Below are positions 30,652 to 42,178 of a DNA stretch of 64,000 nt, piece after piece. The translations under genes were made by a program, and so were the position numbers. This DNA is from Xylophilus sp. Leaf220 (GTDB lineage: Bacteria; Pseudomonadota; Gammaproteobacteria; Burkholderiales; Burkholderiaceae_C). Below the pieces are notes generated by a model that was not told the DNA's origin, searched no databases, and saw only the letters and a list, made by a program, of their open reading frames with translations. The stretch's first letter is position 1. Each line of letters begins with the position of its first letter. Location of the stretch: positions 300,170-364,169 of the forward strand of contig NZ_LMKO01000001.1 in the NCBI RefSeq assembly GCF_001421705.1. Direction: 5' to 3'.

Positions 30652-32109
30652 ATGACCCGCTGCGCCCGTCCGACCCGCGACCTTTCGCGCCGCCGCCTGC
30701 TGCAGTCGGGCAGCCTGGTGCTGCTGCTGGGCACTGCGCAGATCGCCCGCGGCGCCACCATCATGGCGGTGCGGGTCTGGCCCGCGGCCGACTACACCCG
30801 CGTCACCATCGAATCCGACGCGGCCCTGGTCGCGCAGCAGTTCTTCGTCTCCAGCCCGCCGCGGCTGGCGGTCGACATCGTCGGCATCGAGCTGAACCCG
30901 GCGCTGCGCGAACTGGTCGCCAAGGTGAAGAGCGACGACCCGTACATCGCGGGCGTCCGCGTCGGCCAGAACGCGCCCAACGTGGTGCGGCTGGTGCTGG
31001 ACTTGAAGCAGCCGGCCCAGCCCCAGGTGTTCTCCCTGCCGCCGGTGGCCGCCTACCAGCACCGGCTGGTGTTCGACCTGCACCCGGCGCAGGAGGTCGA
31101 TCCGCTGGAAGACCTGATCGCCGGTCGGCTGCAGGACACGCAGCGCAGCGCGGCCGCGCCGCCCGCGCCCACCGTCGCCTCGGGCCCCGGCGCCCGCACC
31201 GCGCTGCCGCAGCCCGATCCGCTGGGCGAGCTGATGGCGCGCCAGGCCGAGCGGCCGGCCACCGCCAACACCGCACCGGGCCAGCGCCCGGTATCGCCGC
31301 TGCCCGCCCTGCCGCCGGCCGTGGCCGCCGCGCCGCCGCCCGCGCCGGTCGCGCCCACCGGCCCTGCGCCGAGTGCCACCCGCACCGACCGGATCATCAT
31401 CGTCGCGCTCGACCCCGGGCACGGCGGCGAGGACCCGGGCGCCATCGGCGCCGCCGGCACCCGCGAGAAGGACGTGGTGCTGCGCGTCGCCCACCTGCTG
31501 CGCGACCGGATCAACGGCACCACCCTCAACGGCAACCCGATGCGCGCCTTCCTGACGCGCGACGCGGACTTCTTCGTGCCGCTCAACGTGCGGGTCGACA
31601 AGGCCCGCCGGGTGCAGGCCGACCTGTTCATGAGCATCCACGCCGACGCGTTCACCACGCCGGCCGCGCGCGGCGCCAGCGTGTTCGCCCTCAGCCAGAG
31701 CGGCGCATCGAGCAGCGCCGCGCGCTGGCTGGCCAACAAGGAGAACAACGCCGACCTGATCGGCGGCCTGAACATGGGCGTGAAGGACGCGCACGTGCAG
31801 CGCGCCCTGCTCGACATGAGCACCACCGCCCAGATCAACGACAGCCTGAAGCTCGGCACCGCCCTGCTCACCCAGATCGGCGGCATGGCGCGGCTGCACA
31901 AGCCCCGTGTCGAGCAGGCCGGCTTCGCGGTGCTGAAGGCGCCCGACATCCCCAGCGTGCTGGTGGAGACGGCGTTCATCAGCAACCCCGAGGAAGAGGC
32001 CCGCCTGCGCAGCCCCGAGTACCAGGTGCAGCTGGCCGACGCCCTGATGCGCGGCATCCTGGGCTATTTCTCGAAGAACCCGCCGATGGCCCGCAGCCGC
32101 ACGCTGTAG
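30652..32109 (+). CDS. amiC: N-acetylmuramoyl-L-alanine amidase AmiC-type
   Basis: A 485-aa periplasmic zinc amidase that cleaves septal peptidoglycan. A twin-arginine signal (LSRRRLLQSGSLVLLLG, ending near ARGA) suggests Tat export, as for AmiC. An AMIN domain (about 38-150, RVTIESDAALVAQQFFV) targets the septum, followed by a Pro/Ala-rich linker. The Amidase_3 domain has zinc ligands in ALDPGHGGEDPGAIG, SIHADAF and the Glu of LVETAFISNPEEE. It lies between tsaE and, after a small lipoprotein and DedA, mutL. Confidence 0.93.
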   Translation: MTRCARPTRDLSRRRLLQSGSLVLLLGTAQIARGATIMAVRVWPAADYTRVTIESDAALVAQQFFVSSPPRLAVDIVGIELNPALRELVAKVKSDDPYIAGVRVGQNAPNVVRLVLDLKQPAQPQVFSLPPVAAYQHRLVFDLHPAQEVDPLEDLIAGRLQDTQRSAAAPPAPTVASGPGARTALPQPDPLGELMARQAERPATANTAPGQRPVSPLPALPPAVAAAPPPAPVAPTGPAPSATRTDRIIIVALDPGHGGEDPGAIGAAGTREKDVVLRVAHLLRDRINGTTLNGNPMRAFLTRDADFFVPLNVRVDKARRVQADLFMSIHADAFTTPAARGASVFALSQSGASSSAARWLANKENNADLIGGLNMGVKDAHVQRALLDMSTTAQINDSLKLGTALLTQIGGMARLHKPRVEQAGFAVLKAPDIPSVLVETAFISNPEEEARLRSPEYQVQLADALMRGILGYFSKNPPMARSRTL

Positions 32110-32283
32110 CGCCCGGCCATGCGCGCCGGGATCGGCCCCGCAGGCCGACAGCCCGCGGTGTCGTTCTCCTACAGGTCTTTTGCGGGTGTCGCCAGATAGT
32201 TCTTCCACAGGCACTCAGCACGCCGCCGTTGTCACACACGGCAGGTCGCCTGCCCCTAGAACCAATCGATAGAGGTGAACACC

Positions 32284-32502
32284 ATGAAGACGAAACTCTT
32301 GCTTTCCGCCGCCGCTGCAGCTCTGATCGGTTTGACCGGCTGTGCAGGTACCAGCAACCAGCAACTCGGCACCGGCGTCGGTGCAGTTGCAGGTGGCGTT
32401 GCCGGTAACGCCCTGTTCGGCGGCACCGTCGGCACCGTGGGTGGTGCAGCCGCCGGCGCACTGGTCGGCAACGAAGTCGGCCGCCGTAGCGACCGCCGCT
32501 GA
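32284..32502 (+). CDS. Small glycine-zipper lipoprotein (OsmB-like)
   Basis: A 72-aa lipoprotein with signal MKTKLLLSAAAAALIGLTGC (lipobox L-T-G-C). Most of the mature part is one glycine zipper, GTGVGAVAGGVAGNALFGG and GTVGGAAAGALVGNEVG, ending RRSDRR. Size and pattern match OsmB-type proteins induced by osmotic or envelope stress. GAGG lies 8 bases before the ATG; a GTG three codons upstream is an alternative. A terminator follows. Confidence 0.85.
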   Translation: MKTKLLLSAAAAALIGLTGCAGTSNQQLGTGVGAVAGGVAGNALFGGTVGTVGGAAAGALVGNEVGRRSDRR

Positions 32503-32533
32503 TCGCACCCTTGCGGCTTGGGCCGCGTGAACG

Positions 32534-32559
32534 GAAAAGCCTCCTTCGGGAGGCTTTTC
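32534..32559. terminator. Bidirectional rho-independent terminator
   Basis: GAAAAGCCTCC pairs perfectly with GGAGGCTTTTC around a TTCG tetraloop. The AAAA/TTTT at the stem base serve both strands. It separates the convergent OsmB-like and DedA genes. Confidence 0.9.
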
Positions 32560-32569
32560 TGCGTGCAGG

Positions 32570-33220
32570 CTATGCGCTGGGCGCCGGGTGGCGGCTGCTG
32601 CGCCAGGCGCCGAAGATCGCCAGCAGGCCGGGCACCAGGATCAGCGCCCAGATGATCTTCTCGAGGTTGGCCTTGACCCAGGGCAGGTTGCCGAAGAAGT
32701 AGCCCGCCGCGCACAGCCCCACCACCCACAGGAACGCACCGCCCACATTGAACGCGGTGAACCGGCCCCGGTGCATCGCCGCCACGCCCGCCACGAAGGG
32801 CGCGAAGGTACGGATGAACGGCATGAAGCGCGCCAGCACGATGGTGATGCCGCCGTAGCGCTCGTAGAACGCATGGGCCTTGTCGAAGGCCTTGCGGTTG
32901 AAGAAGCGGCTGCTCTCCCACTGAAACACCCGCGGCCCGATGTGCCGTCCGATCATGTAGTTGCACTGGTCCCCCAGGATCGCCGCCACCAGCAGCACCG
33001 GCACCGCGATCGCCAGGTCCAGCAGGCCGGCACCCGCCAGCGCGCCGACGATGAAGAGCAGCGAATCGCCCGGCAGGAAGGGCATCACCACCACGCCCGT
33101 CTCCACGAAGACGATCGCGAACAGCAGGGCATACACCCACGGCCCGTAGGCGATGACGAACGCCTCCAGGTGCTTGTCGATGTGCAGGATGAAATCGACC
33201 ATGAAATGCACGACTTCCAC
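32570..33220 (-). CDS. DedA family inner-membrane protein
   Basis: A 216-aa DedA/SNARE-associated (VTT domain) protein, a family implicated in undecaprenyl-phosphate or phospholipid translocation and proton-motive-force homeostasis. Hallmarks are FVETGVVVMPFLPGDSLLF, ILGDQCNYMIGRHIG and the FARFMPFIRTFAPFVAGVAAM motif (here LARFMPFIRTF). The start is GTG (MEVVHFMVDFILHID), with GAGGGG upstream; ATG 6 codons later is an alternative. Confidence 0.92.
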   Translation of the reverse strand: MEVVHFMVDFILHIDKHLEAFVIAYGPWVYALLFAIVFVETGVVVMPFLPGDSLLFIVGALAGAGLLDLAIAVPVLLVAAILGDQCNYMIGRHIGPRVFQWESSRFFNRKAFDKAHAFYERYGGITIVLARFMPFIRTFAPFVAGVAAMHRGRFTAFNVGGAFLWVVGLCAAGYFFGNLPWVKANLEKIIWALILVPGLLAIFGAWRSSRHPAPSA

Positions 33221-33382
33221 CGGTCAGCCCCTCTCGCAAGTGGCGCCCGCGGCGCGTGGAAGGTCCGCCGGCTGGCGTAGAGGCATGGATGGCATCGGAT
33301 CGACTCCCCGGATTTGGTCGGATTGAAAGGCTAGGCGCATGGGCGCGGCAAGCCGGTACTCTAGCCGCAGCCACCCGACTCC

Positions 33383-33388
33383 TAGAAT
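33383..33388 (+). promoter_or_regulatory. -10-like box (TAGAAT) abutting the mutL start
   Basis: TAGAAT ends 7 bases before the mutL ATG, so transcription would start at or next to the initiation codon. No Shine-Dalgarno sequence is visible. This suggests a leaderless mRNA. Confidence 0.4.
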
Positions 33389-33395
33389 CGCCCGG

Positions 33396-35276
33396 ATGAC
33401 CCAGCCCGCTCCCCGCCGCCCGATCCGTGAACTGCCTGACGAACTGATCAGCCAGATCGCCGCCGGCGAGGTGGTCGAGCGTCCGGCCAGCGTGGTGCGC
33501 GAGCTGGTCGACAACGCGCTCGACGCGGGCGCCGCCCAGGTCACCGTGCGCCTGATGGCCGGCGGCGTGCGGCTGATCGCGGTGGAGGACGACGGCGGCG
33601 GCATTCCCGATGCCGAACTGCCGGTAGCGCTGAAACGCCACGCCACCAGCAAGATCGGCAGCCTGGTCGACCTGGAATCGGTCGGCACGATGGGGTTCCG
33701 TGGCGAGGCGCTGGCGGCGATCGCCTCGGTGTCGGAGCTGTCGCTGCTCTCCCGCACGCCGGAGCAGGCCAGCGCCTTCCTGCTCGACGGGCGCAGCGGC
33801 GAGCTGCGGCCGGCGGCCCGCGCGGTCGGCACCTCGGTCGAGGTGCGGGAGTTGTTCTTCTCCACGCCCGCCCGCCGCAAGTTCCTGAAGACCGATGCGA
33901 CCGAGCTGGCCCACTGCATCGAGGCGGTGCGCCGCCATGCGCTGGGCCGGCCCGATGTCGGCTTCGCGATCTGGCACGAGGGCAAGCTGGTCGAGCAGTG
34001 GCGCCGCTGCGGCGGTAGCCCGCAGGAGGCGCAGGACCAGCGCCTGGCCGACGTGCTGGGCCGCGATTTCCTGGAGCAGTCGATCGCGGTGCAGTACAGC
34101 GCCAACGGCGTCACCGTGCAGGGCCGCGCCGGCCTGCCGGATGCGGCGCGCGCCCGGGCCGACCAGCAGTTCTGCTACGTCAACGGCCGCTACGTGCGCG
34201 ACAAGGTGCTGACCCACGCCGCCCGCAGCGCCTACGAGGACGTGCTGCACGGCCACCGCCAGCCGGTCTATGCGCTGCACATCGCGCTCGATCCGACACG
34301 GGTCGACGTGAACGTTCACCCCACCAAGATCGAGGTACGGTTCCGAGACAGCCGCGAGGTACACCAGGCGGTGCGCCACGGCGTCGAGAACGCGTTGGCC
34401 GCTCCCCGCGCCGCCGCGGCCGCCCTGGCCGCCGGCACGACCGGCGCGCCGGCAGAGGCCGCCCCGGCGGCTCCCTGGCCGCAGCAAAGCTCGATCTTCG
34501 AGCGAAAAGTGCCTGCGGCCGGCGGCTACGGCCGACCTCCTGCTATCGATTTCGGAGCAGGCTACGGCGTGCAGGTGCGCGACCTGCAGGCGCTGTGGTC
34601 GCCCGCCTCCGCCGGCAGCGCCGGGCCTTCCGAGGCGACGGTCGCCTACGCCGCGCCGGCCGAGCCCCTGCCCGCCACCGAGGACGGCGGCTGGCCTCTG
34701 GGCCGGGCCATCGCCCAACTGCAAGGTATCTACATCCTGGCCGAGAACACGCAGGGCCTGGTCGTGGTCGACATGCACGCCGCCCACGAACGCATCGTCT
34801 ACGAGCGATTGAAGCAGCAGCAGGCGAGCGCCGCCGTGCTGCCGAGCCAGCCGCTGCTGATCCCCGCCACCTTCGCCGCCACGCCCCAGGAGGTGGCCAC
34901 CGCCGAAGGCTGCGCCGAGGTGCTCGCCACCCTGGGCCTCGAGATCGCGCCCTTCTCTCCCCGCACCCTGGCCGTGCGGGCGGTGCCCACATCGCTCGCC
35001 CACGGCGACGCGGTGGAGCTGGCGCGCAGCGTGCTGGCCGAGCTGGCACAGCACGACGCCAGCACGGTGGTGCTGCGCGCCCGCGACGAACTCCTGGCCA
35101 CCATGGCCTGCCACGGCGCGGTGCGGGCCAACCGCCGTCTGACGCTGGAAGAGATGAACGCCCTGCTGCGCCAGATGGAGGCAACCGAGCGCTCCGACGT
35201 GTGCAACCACGGCCGGCCCACGTGGCGCCAGCTGTCGATCCGCGAACTGGACGGCCTGTTCATGCGCGGGCGGTAA
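33396..35276 (+). CDS. mutL: DNA mismatch repair protein MutL (endonuclease type) carrying a 55-bp repeat
   Basis: A 626-aa mismatch-repair ATPase. The GHKL domain has ELVDNALDAGA, VEDDGGGIP and MGFRGEALAAIASV. The C-terminal domain shows DMHAAHERIVYE, the DQHAX2EX4E endonuclease motif with Met for Gln, plus ACHGAVRAN and CNHGRPTW, so it should nick DNA itself as in MutH-less bacteria. The variable linker (about 330-430) contains KVPAAGGYGRPPAIDFGA (about 371-388), encoded by an inverted 55-bp repeat. Linker length varies widely in MutL, so function is probably kept. Confidence 0.96.
   Translation: MTQPAPRRPIRELPDELISQIAAGEVVERPASVVRELVDNALDAGAAQVTVRLMAGGVRLIAVEDDGGGIPDAELPVALKRHATSKIGSLVDLESVGTMGFRGEALAAIASVSELSLLSRTPEQASAFLLDGRSGELRPAARAVGTSVEVRELFFSTPARRKFLKTDATELAHCIEAVRRHALGRPDVGFAIWHEGKLVEQWRRCGGSPQEAQDQRLADVLGRDFLEQSIAVQYSANGVTVQGRAGLPDAARARADQQFCYVNGRYVRDKVLTHAARSAYEDVLHGHRQPVYALHIALDPTRVDVNVHPTKIEVRFRDSREVHQAVRHGVENALAAPRAAAAALAAGTTGAPAEAAPAAPWPQQSSIFERKVPAAGGYGRPPAIDFGAGYGVQVRDLQALWSPASAGSAGPSEATVAYAAPAEPLPATEDGGWPLGRAIAQLQGIYILAENTQGLVVVDMHAAHERIVYERLKQQQASAAVLPSQPLLIPATFAATPQEVATAEGCAEVLATLGLEIAPFSPRTLAVRAVPTSLAHGDAVELARSVLAELAQHDASTVVLRARDELLATMACHGAVRANRRLTLEEMNALLRQMEATERSDVCNHGRPTWRQLSIRELDGLFMRGR
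34504..34558 (-). repeat. 55-bp two-hairpin repeat, copy 3 (inside mutL linker)
   Basis: On the minus strand: GCTCCGAAATCG, ATAGCAGGAGGTCGGCCG, 6-base spacer, CCGGCCGCAGGC, ACTTTTC. It is inverted relative to mutL; the frame through it is open. The peptide reads KVPAAGGYGRPPAIDFGA. Confidence 0.85.
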
Positions 35277-35519
35277 AGCTGCCGGCCCCGCTGGCCGGCT
35301 CAACGTGCGTGTAACGCACTGCGGTGGTGCGGCATTGACTGCAGCCAACCCTTCGTCAGATGCCCCGTGCTGCGACCCAACGGCTTCGATCTGTCGACAA
35401 TTCGATCGGCCGAAATGTAACAGTCCCCTGGTACAGGGTTTGCGTGTATGCAGAAACGGCCGTTCCGGACGTTACGTCATGGACGAAACTTTGTTTGCCC
35501 CGACCGGTCGATGGAAGAC

Positions 35520-36470
35520 ATGAAGCTACGCTCGCTGTTCGCTCCCCTTGCCCTTGCCCTGGCCGTACTGGCCGGTTGCTCGACGCTGGACTACAAGCAG
35601 CGCGAATGGATCTTCCAGCCGAGCAACGTGGCCTGGGGCGGCGCCCAGTCGGCGCCCGACATGCAGGACGTGTGGATCGACTTCCATTCACAGGCCGAGG
35701 ACAAGGAAGCCCGGCTGCACGCGCTCTGGCTGCCGGCCGCCTCCACCGCTCCCTCGCCGATGGGCAAGGCCGACAGCGCCGCCGGCGGCAGCCCGCCGGT
35801 CATGCTGTACCTGCACGGGGCGCGCTGGAACGTGATCGGCTCGGCCGGCCGCATCCGCCGCATGCAGGACATGGGCTTCTCGGTCTTGGCGATCGACTAC
35901 CGCGGCTTCGGCAAGAGCAGCGCCGGCCTGCCGTCCGAGGCCACCGCCGCGGAGGACGCCCAGGCGGCCTGGGACTGGATCGCCCAGCGCTTCCCCGGCC
36001 GCTCGCGCTACGTCTTCGGCCATTCGCTCGGCGGTGCCATCGCGATCGACCTGGCCACCCGGGTGCCCGACGCCAGCGGCGTGATCGTCGAAGGCACCTT
36101 CACCAACATCGCCGACGTGGTCAGCAGCTTCAAGTGGGGCTGGCTGCCGGTGTCGATGCTGATCACCCAGCGCTTCGAGTCGATCGACAAGGTCAAGCGC
36201 ATCCAGGCCCCGCTGCTGGTGGTGCACGGCTCTGAGGACAGCCTGATCCCCGCCGCGCTCGGCAAGCGCCTCTACAACGCGGCCAAGGGCCCGAAGGAGT
36301 TCGTGCTGGTCGAGGGCGGCTCCCACTTCAGCACCAACAGCGTGGGCGAGGCGCAGTACCGCCAGGCGATCCACCAGCTGTTCGGGCTGAACACCCTGCC
36401 CGCGCCCGCCCCGGCCCTGCCTAGCATTGCCGACGCGGGGCTGAACGGGCAGGCGATCACCAGCAACTGA
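35520..36470 (+). CDS. Lipoprotein alpha/beta hydrolase
   Basis: A 316-aa envelope hydrolase. The signal [16 protein letters not shown] ends in lipobox L-A-G-C. The alpha/beta-hydrolase fold shows [17 protein letters not shown] (oxyanion region), the nucleophile elbow GHSLGGAIA, the Asp in [12 protein letters not shown] and the His in EGGSHFSTN. It resembles the BEM46/YfhR group of serine hydrolases. Substrate unknown. ATG at 35511 (MEDMKL) is an alternative start. The 243-bp gap before it holds only a weak GC hairpin near 35281-35299 and a CCCTG-GTA-CAGGG palindrome at 35426-35438. Confidence 0.85.
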   Translation: MKLRSLFAPLALALAVLAGCSTLDYKQREWIFQPSNVAWGGAQSAPDMQDVWIDFHSQAEDKEARLHALWLPAASTAPSPMGKADSAAGGSPPVMLYLHGARWNVIGSAGRIRRMQDMGFSVLAIDYRGFGKSSAGLPSEATAAEDAQAAWDWIAQRFPGRSRYVFGHSLGGAIAIDLATRVPDASGVIVEGTFTNIADVVSSFKWGWLPVSMLITQRFESIDKVKRIQAPLLVVHGSEDSLIPAALGKRLYNAAKGPKEFVLVEGGSHFSTNSVGEAQYRQAIHQLFGLNTLPAPAPALPSIADAGLNGQAITSN

Positions 36471-36609
36471 TGCGGTTGCGCCGCAGGAGTCCTGCCCGCG
36501 CCGCGCACCGCGGCAGAAGACGACGGCACCCGCGCCGAACCGTCTTTCGGTCGAATTGGTCCATGCAAGGACATGGCACGGCCCGCAAAGCGCCGTGCGG
36601 TCGCTCTGC

Positions 36610-36615
36610 TACCCT
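36610..36615 (+). promoter_or_regulatory. -10-like box (TACCCT) abutting the miaA start
   Basis: TACCCT ends 6 bases before the miaA ATG with no Shine-Dalgarno sequence between, the same layout as mutL and the AEC gene. Only three of six bases match the consensus. Confidence 0.28.
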
Positions 36616-36621
36616 CGACCG

Positions 36622-37628
36622 ATGACCTTCTCTCCCGCGGCGACTGCTGCCCCGGCACCGCCCGCCCTGCCCGTCGTCTGCCTCGCCGGACCCACCGCGG
36701 CGGGCAAGACAGCCGCCACGCTGGCCATCGCCCGGCACCTCGCAGGCCGCCTGCCGGTCGAGGTCGTCAGCGTCGATTCGGCGCTGGTCTACCGCGGCAT
36801 GGACATCGGCACCGCCAAACCCAACGCCGCCGAACGGTCTGCCGTGCCGCACCACCTGATCGACATCCGCGACCCGCTGCAGGCCTATAGCGCGGCCGAG
36901 TTCGTCGCCGATGCCGAGCGGCTCGTCGGCGAGATCCACGCCCGCGGTGCGCTGCCGCTGCTGGCCGGCGGCACGATGCTCTACTTCAAGGCGCTGTTCG
37001 ACGGCCTGGACGACCTGCCGCAGGCCGATGCCGCCCTGCGCGCCGCGCTCGACGCCGAAGGCGCCGCCCGTGGCTGGCCGGCGATGCATGCCGAACTGGC
37101 GACGGTCGACCCGGCGACGGCCGCCCGCCTGGCGCCGGCCGACAGCCAGCGCATCCAGCGCGCGCTGGAGGTGTACCGCCTCACCGGCCGCCCGCTCTCG
37201 GCCTTTCACGGCGCTACCAAAAACATAGCTGGTGGCCGGCGCAGGACGCCGGCTGCAACCCTTATTTCCCTGGAACCGACCGACCGTGCCTGGCTGCATG
37301 CCCGCATCGCCGAACGCTTCGACGCGATGCTGGCCGACGGTCTGGTCGACGAGGTAAAGGCCCTGCGCGCGCGCGGCGACCTGTCGCCCGGCCTGGCCTC
37401 GATGCGCTGCGTCGGCTACCGGCAGGTGTGGGAGGTGCTCGACGGCACCGCGCCGGCGGCCGAGCTGCGCGCGCGCGGCATCGCCGCCACCCGCCAACTC
37501 GCCAAGCGGCAGATCACCTGGCTGCGCAGCATGCCGGCGCGCCACGCCGTCGCCGCCGATGCGCCGGACGCGCTGGCGCAGGTGCTGCGGCAGGTCGATG
37601 CACTGCTGGCGGCAGCGGAGGTGGCGGC

Positions 37629-37632
<4 letters not shown>
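36622..37632 (+). CDS. miaA: tRNA dimethylallyltransferase carrying a 55-bp repeat
   Basis: A 336-aa enzyme adding the isopentenyl group to A37 of UNN-decoding tRNAs. The P-loop is [13 protein letters not shown] (about 23-35), followed by [37 protein letters not shown] and [15 protein letters not shown]. Between RPLSAFHG and [16 protein letters not shown] the segment [16 protein letters not shown] (about 198-213) is encoded by a 55-bp repeat. This lies between conserved blocks at a length-variable site, so activity is probably kept. It overlaps the ABC ATPase gene by 4 bases. Confidence 0.96.
37213..37268 (+). repeat. 55-bp two-hairpin repeat, copy 4 (inside miaA)
   Basis: GCTACCAAAAAC, ATAGCTGGTGGCCGGCGC, 6-base spacer, CCGGCTGCAACC, CTTATTTC (56 bp by one extra base). 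The second hairpin is perfect, GCCGGCG with CGCCGGC. It is read in the same frame as the copy in the nadR-like gene, giving IAGGRR-TPAA in both. Confidence 0.85.
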
Positions 37633-41061
<3,429 letters not shown>

Positions 41062-41106
41062 TGGCCTGAGGTCGCGCGACATGGGGCCCGACCGGGCCCG
41101 ACCGAT

Positions 41107-41156
41107 GCCGCGGAGTGGAGAGGTGCGCAAGCGCCCTGCCCTCCGCGGCGTTTTCG
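41107..41156 (+). terminator. Rho-independent terminator of katG
   Basis: GCCGCGGAG (41107-41115) pairs with CTCCGCGGC (41141-41149), with a small inner GGTGC-GCAA-GCGCC stem, then GTTTTCGTTT. It lies between katG and the convergent LysR gene. Confidence 0.85.
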
Positions 41157-41172
41157 TTTCCGCAGGCGGCGA

Positions 41173-42111
41173 TCAGCCCGGCGCGGCACGCCCTGCCGCG
41201 GCCGCCGGCTCCTGGAACAGCTCCACAACCAGCGCCCGCAACCAGGCGTTGCCCGGCTCGGCATCGAAGCGGTGGCTCCAGTGCAGTGCCACGCGGAAAT
41301 CGCGCAACGCGAACGCCGGCTCGACGATCGCGTAGCCGCCGGCTTCGGCGAAACCGCGCGCGATGTTGCGCGGCATCACCACCGCCAGGTCGGTCGCCCG
41401 CACGATCGAGGGCAGCACCATGAAGTGCTCGGTGGTCAGCCGCACCCGGCCGTCGAGCTGGGCCATCTGCAGGATGCGCAGCGTGTCGGCATGGCTGCGC
41501 ACCGCCACGAAGTCGAGCGTCCGCAGGTCCTGCAGCAGCGCCGCCGCGCTGCGCCGCCGCTGGCGGGCGAACGGGTGGCCGGCGCGCAGCAGCACCACGT
41601 AGCGGTCGTGCAGCAGCGGCAGCGACTGCACCGCGTCCTGCAGCCGCGGCAGGAAGCCGATCGCCAGGTCGATGCGGCCGCTGTCGAGCGCGGCCGCCAG
41701 CTCGGCCGGCGGCACCGGCTCGGTCTCGATGTGCACGCCCGGCGCGCGGGCCCGCATCGCCGCCATCAGCGCCGGCAGGAAGCGCGCCTCGCCGATGTCG
41801 CTCAGGTGCAGCCGGAAGACGCGGCGCGACTGCAACGGATCGAAGCGCGCCGATTCGCCCACCGCCTGCTCCAGCGTGGCCAGCGCGCTGCGCACCATGC
41901 CCGCCATGCGGTCGGCCCGCGGCGTGGGCGCCATGCCGCCGGCGGCCCGCACGAAGAGCGGATCGCCCAGCAGCGCCCGCAGCCGCGACAGGCCCTGGCT
42001 GGCGGCCGGCTGGGTCAGGTGCAGCAGCTTGGCCGCGCGGCTCACGTTGCCGGTGCGGTGGACCGCGTCGAAGAGACGCAGCAGGTTCAGGTCGAGGGCG
42101 TCGATATGCAT
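41173..42111 (-). CDS. LysR-family regulator (NahR-like) of the benzoylformate decarboxylase locus
   Basis: A 312-aa LysR-type regulator. The HTH is SRAAKLLHLTQPAASQGLSRLRALLGDPLFVRA (about 26-58, read in parts). MHIDALDLNLLRLFDAVHRTGNVSRAA is typical of the NahR/LinR subgroup that responds to aromatic acids. The effector domain runs from about 90 (FRLHLSDIGEARFLP). It diverges from mdlC with only 67 bp between starts, so it very likely controls it. Confidence 0.93.
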   Translation of the reverse strand: MHIDALDLNLLRLFDAVHRTGNVSRAAKLLHLTQPAASQGLSRLRALLGDPLFVRAAGGMAPTPRADRMAGMVRSALATLEQAVGESARFDPLQSRRVFRLHLSDIGEARFLPALMAAMRARAPGVHIETEPVPPAELAAALDSGRIDLAIGFLPRLQDAVQSLPLLHDRYVVLLRAGHPFARQRRRSAAALLQDLRTLDFVAVRSHADTLRILQMAQLDGRVRLTTEHFMVLPSIVRATDLAVVMPRNIARGFAEAGGYAIVEPAFALRDFRVALHWSHRFDAEPGNAWLRALVVELFQEPAAAAGRAAPG

Positions 42112-42113
42112 GT

Positions 42114-42139
42114 GGCTTATTCCACTTAGTCGGCTTATT
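42114..42139. promoter_or_regulatory. Direct repeats GGCTTATT, candidate operator between lysR and mdlC
   Basis: GGCTTATT occurs at 42114-42121 and again at 42132-42139, 18 bp apart (nearly two helical turns), in the short gap between the divergent regulator and mdlC. It is the only AT-rich stretch there. A regulator site or overlapping promoter elements are likely. Confidence 0.4.
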
Positions 42140-42178
42140 TTATTGATGGATGACCGGCCGGACCGCAAGATCGGCCGC

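Noticed and set aside
30584-30655. Short frame starting MSAARRTGC overlapping the tsaE stop
   Set aside because: It is 23 codons long and its stop overlaps the amiC start. A minute coupling peptide cannot be excluded, but nothing supports it.
32256-35348. About 1,000-codon minus-strand frame opposite mutL
   Set aside because: It is antisense to mutL, and its end is out of frame over DedA. No coherent domain.
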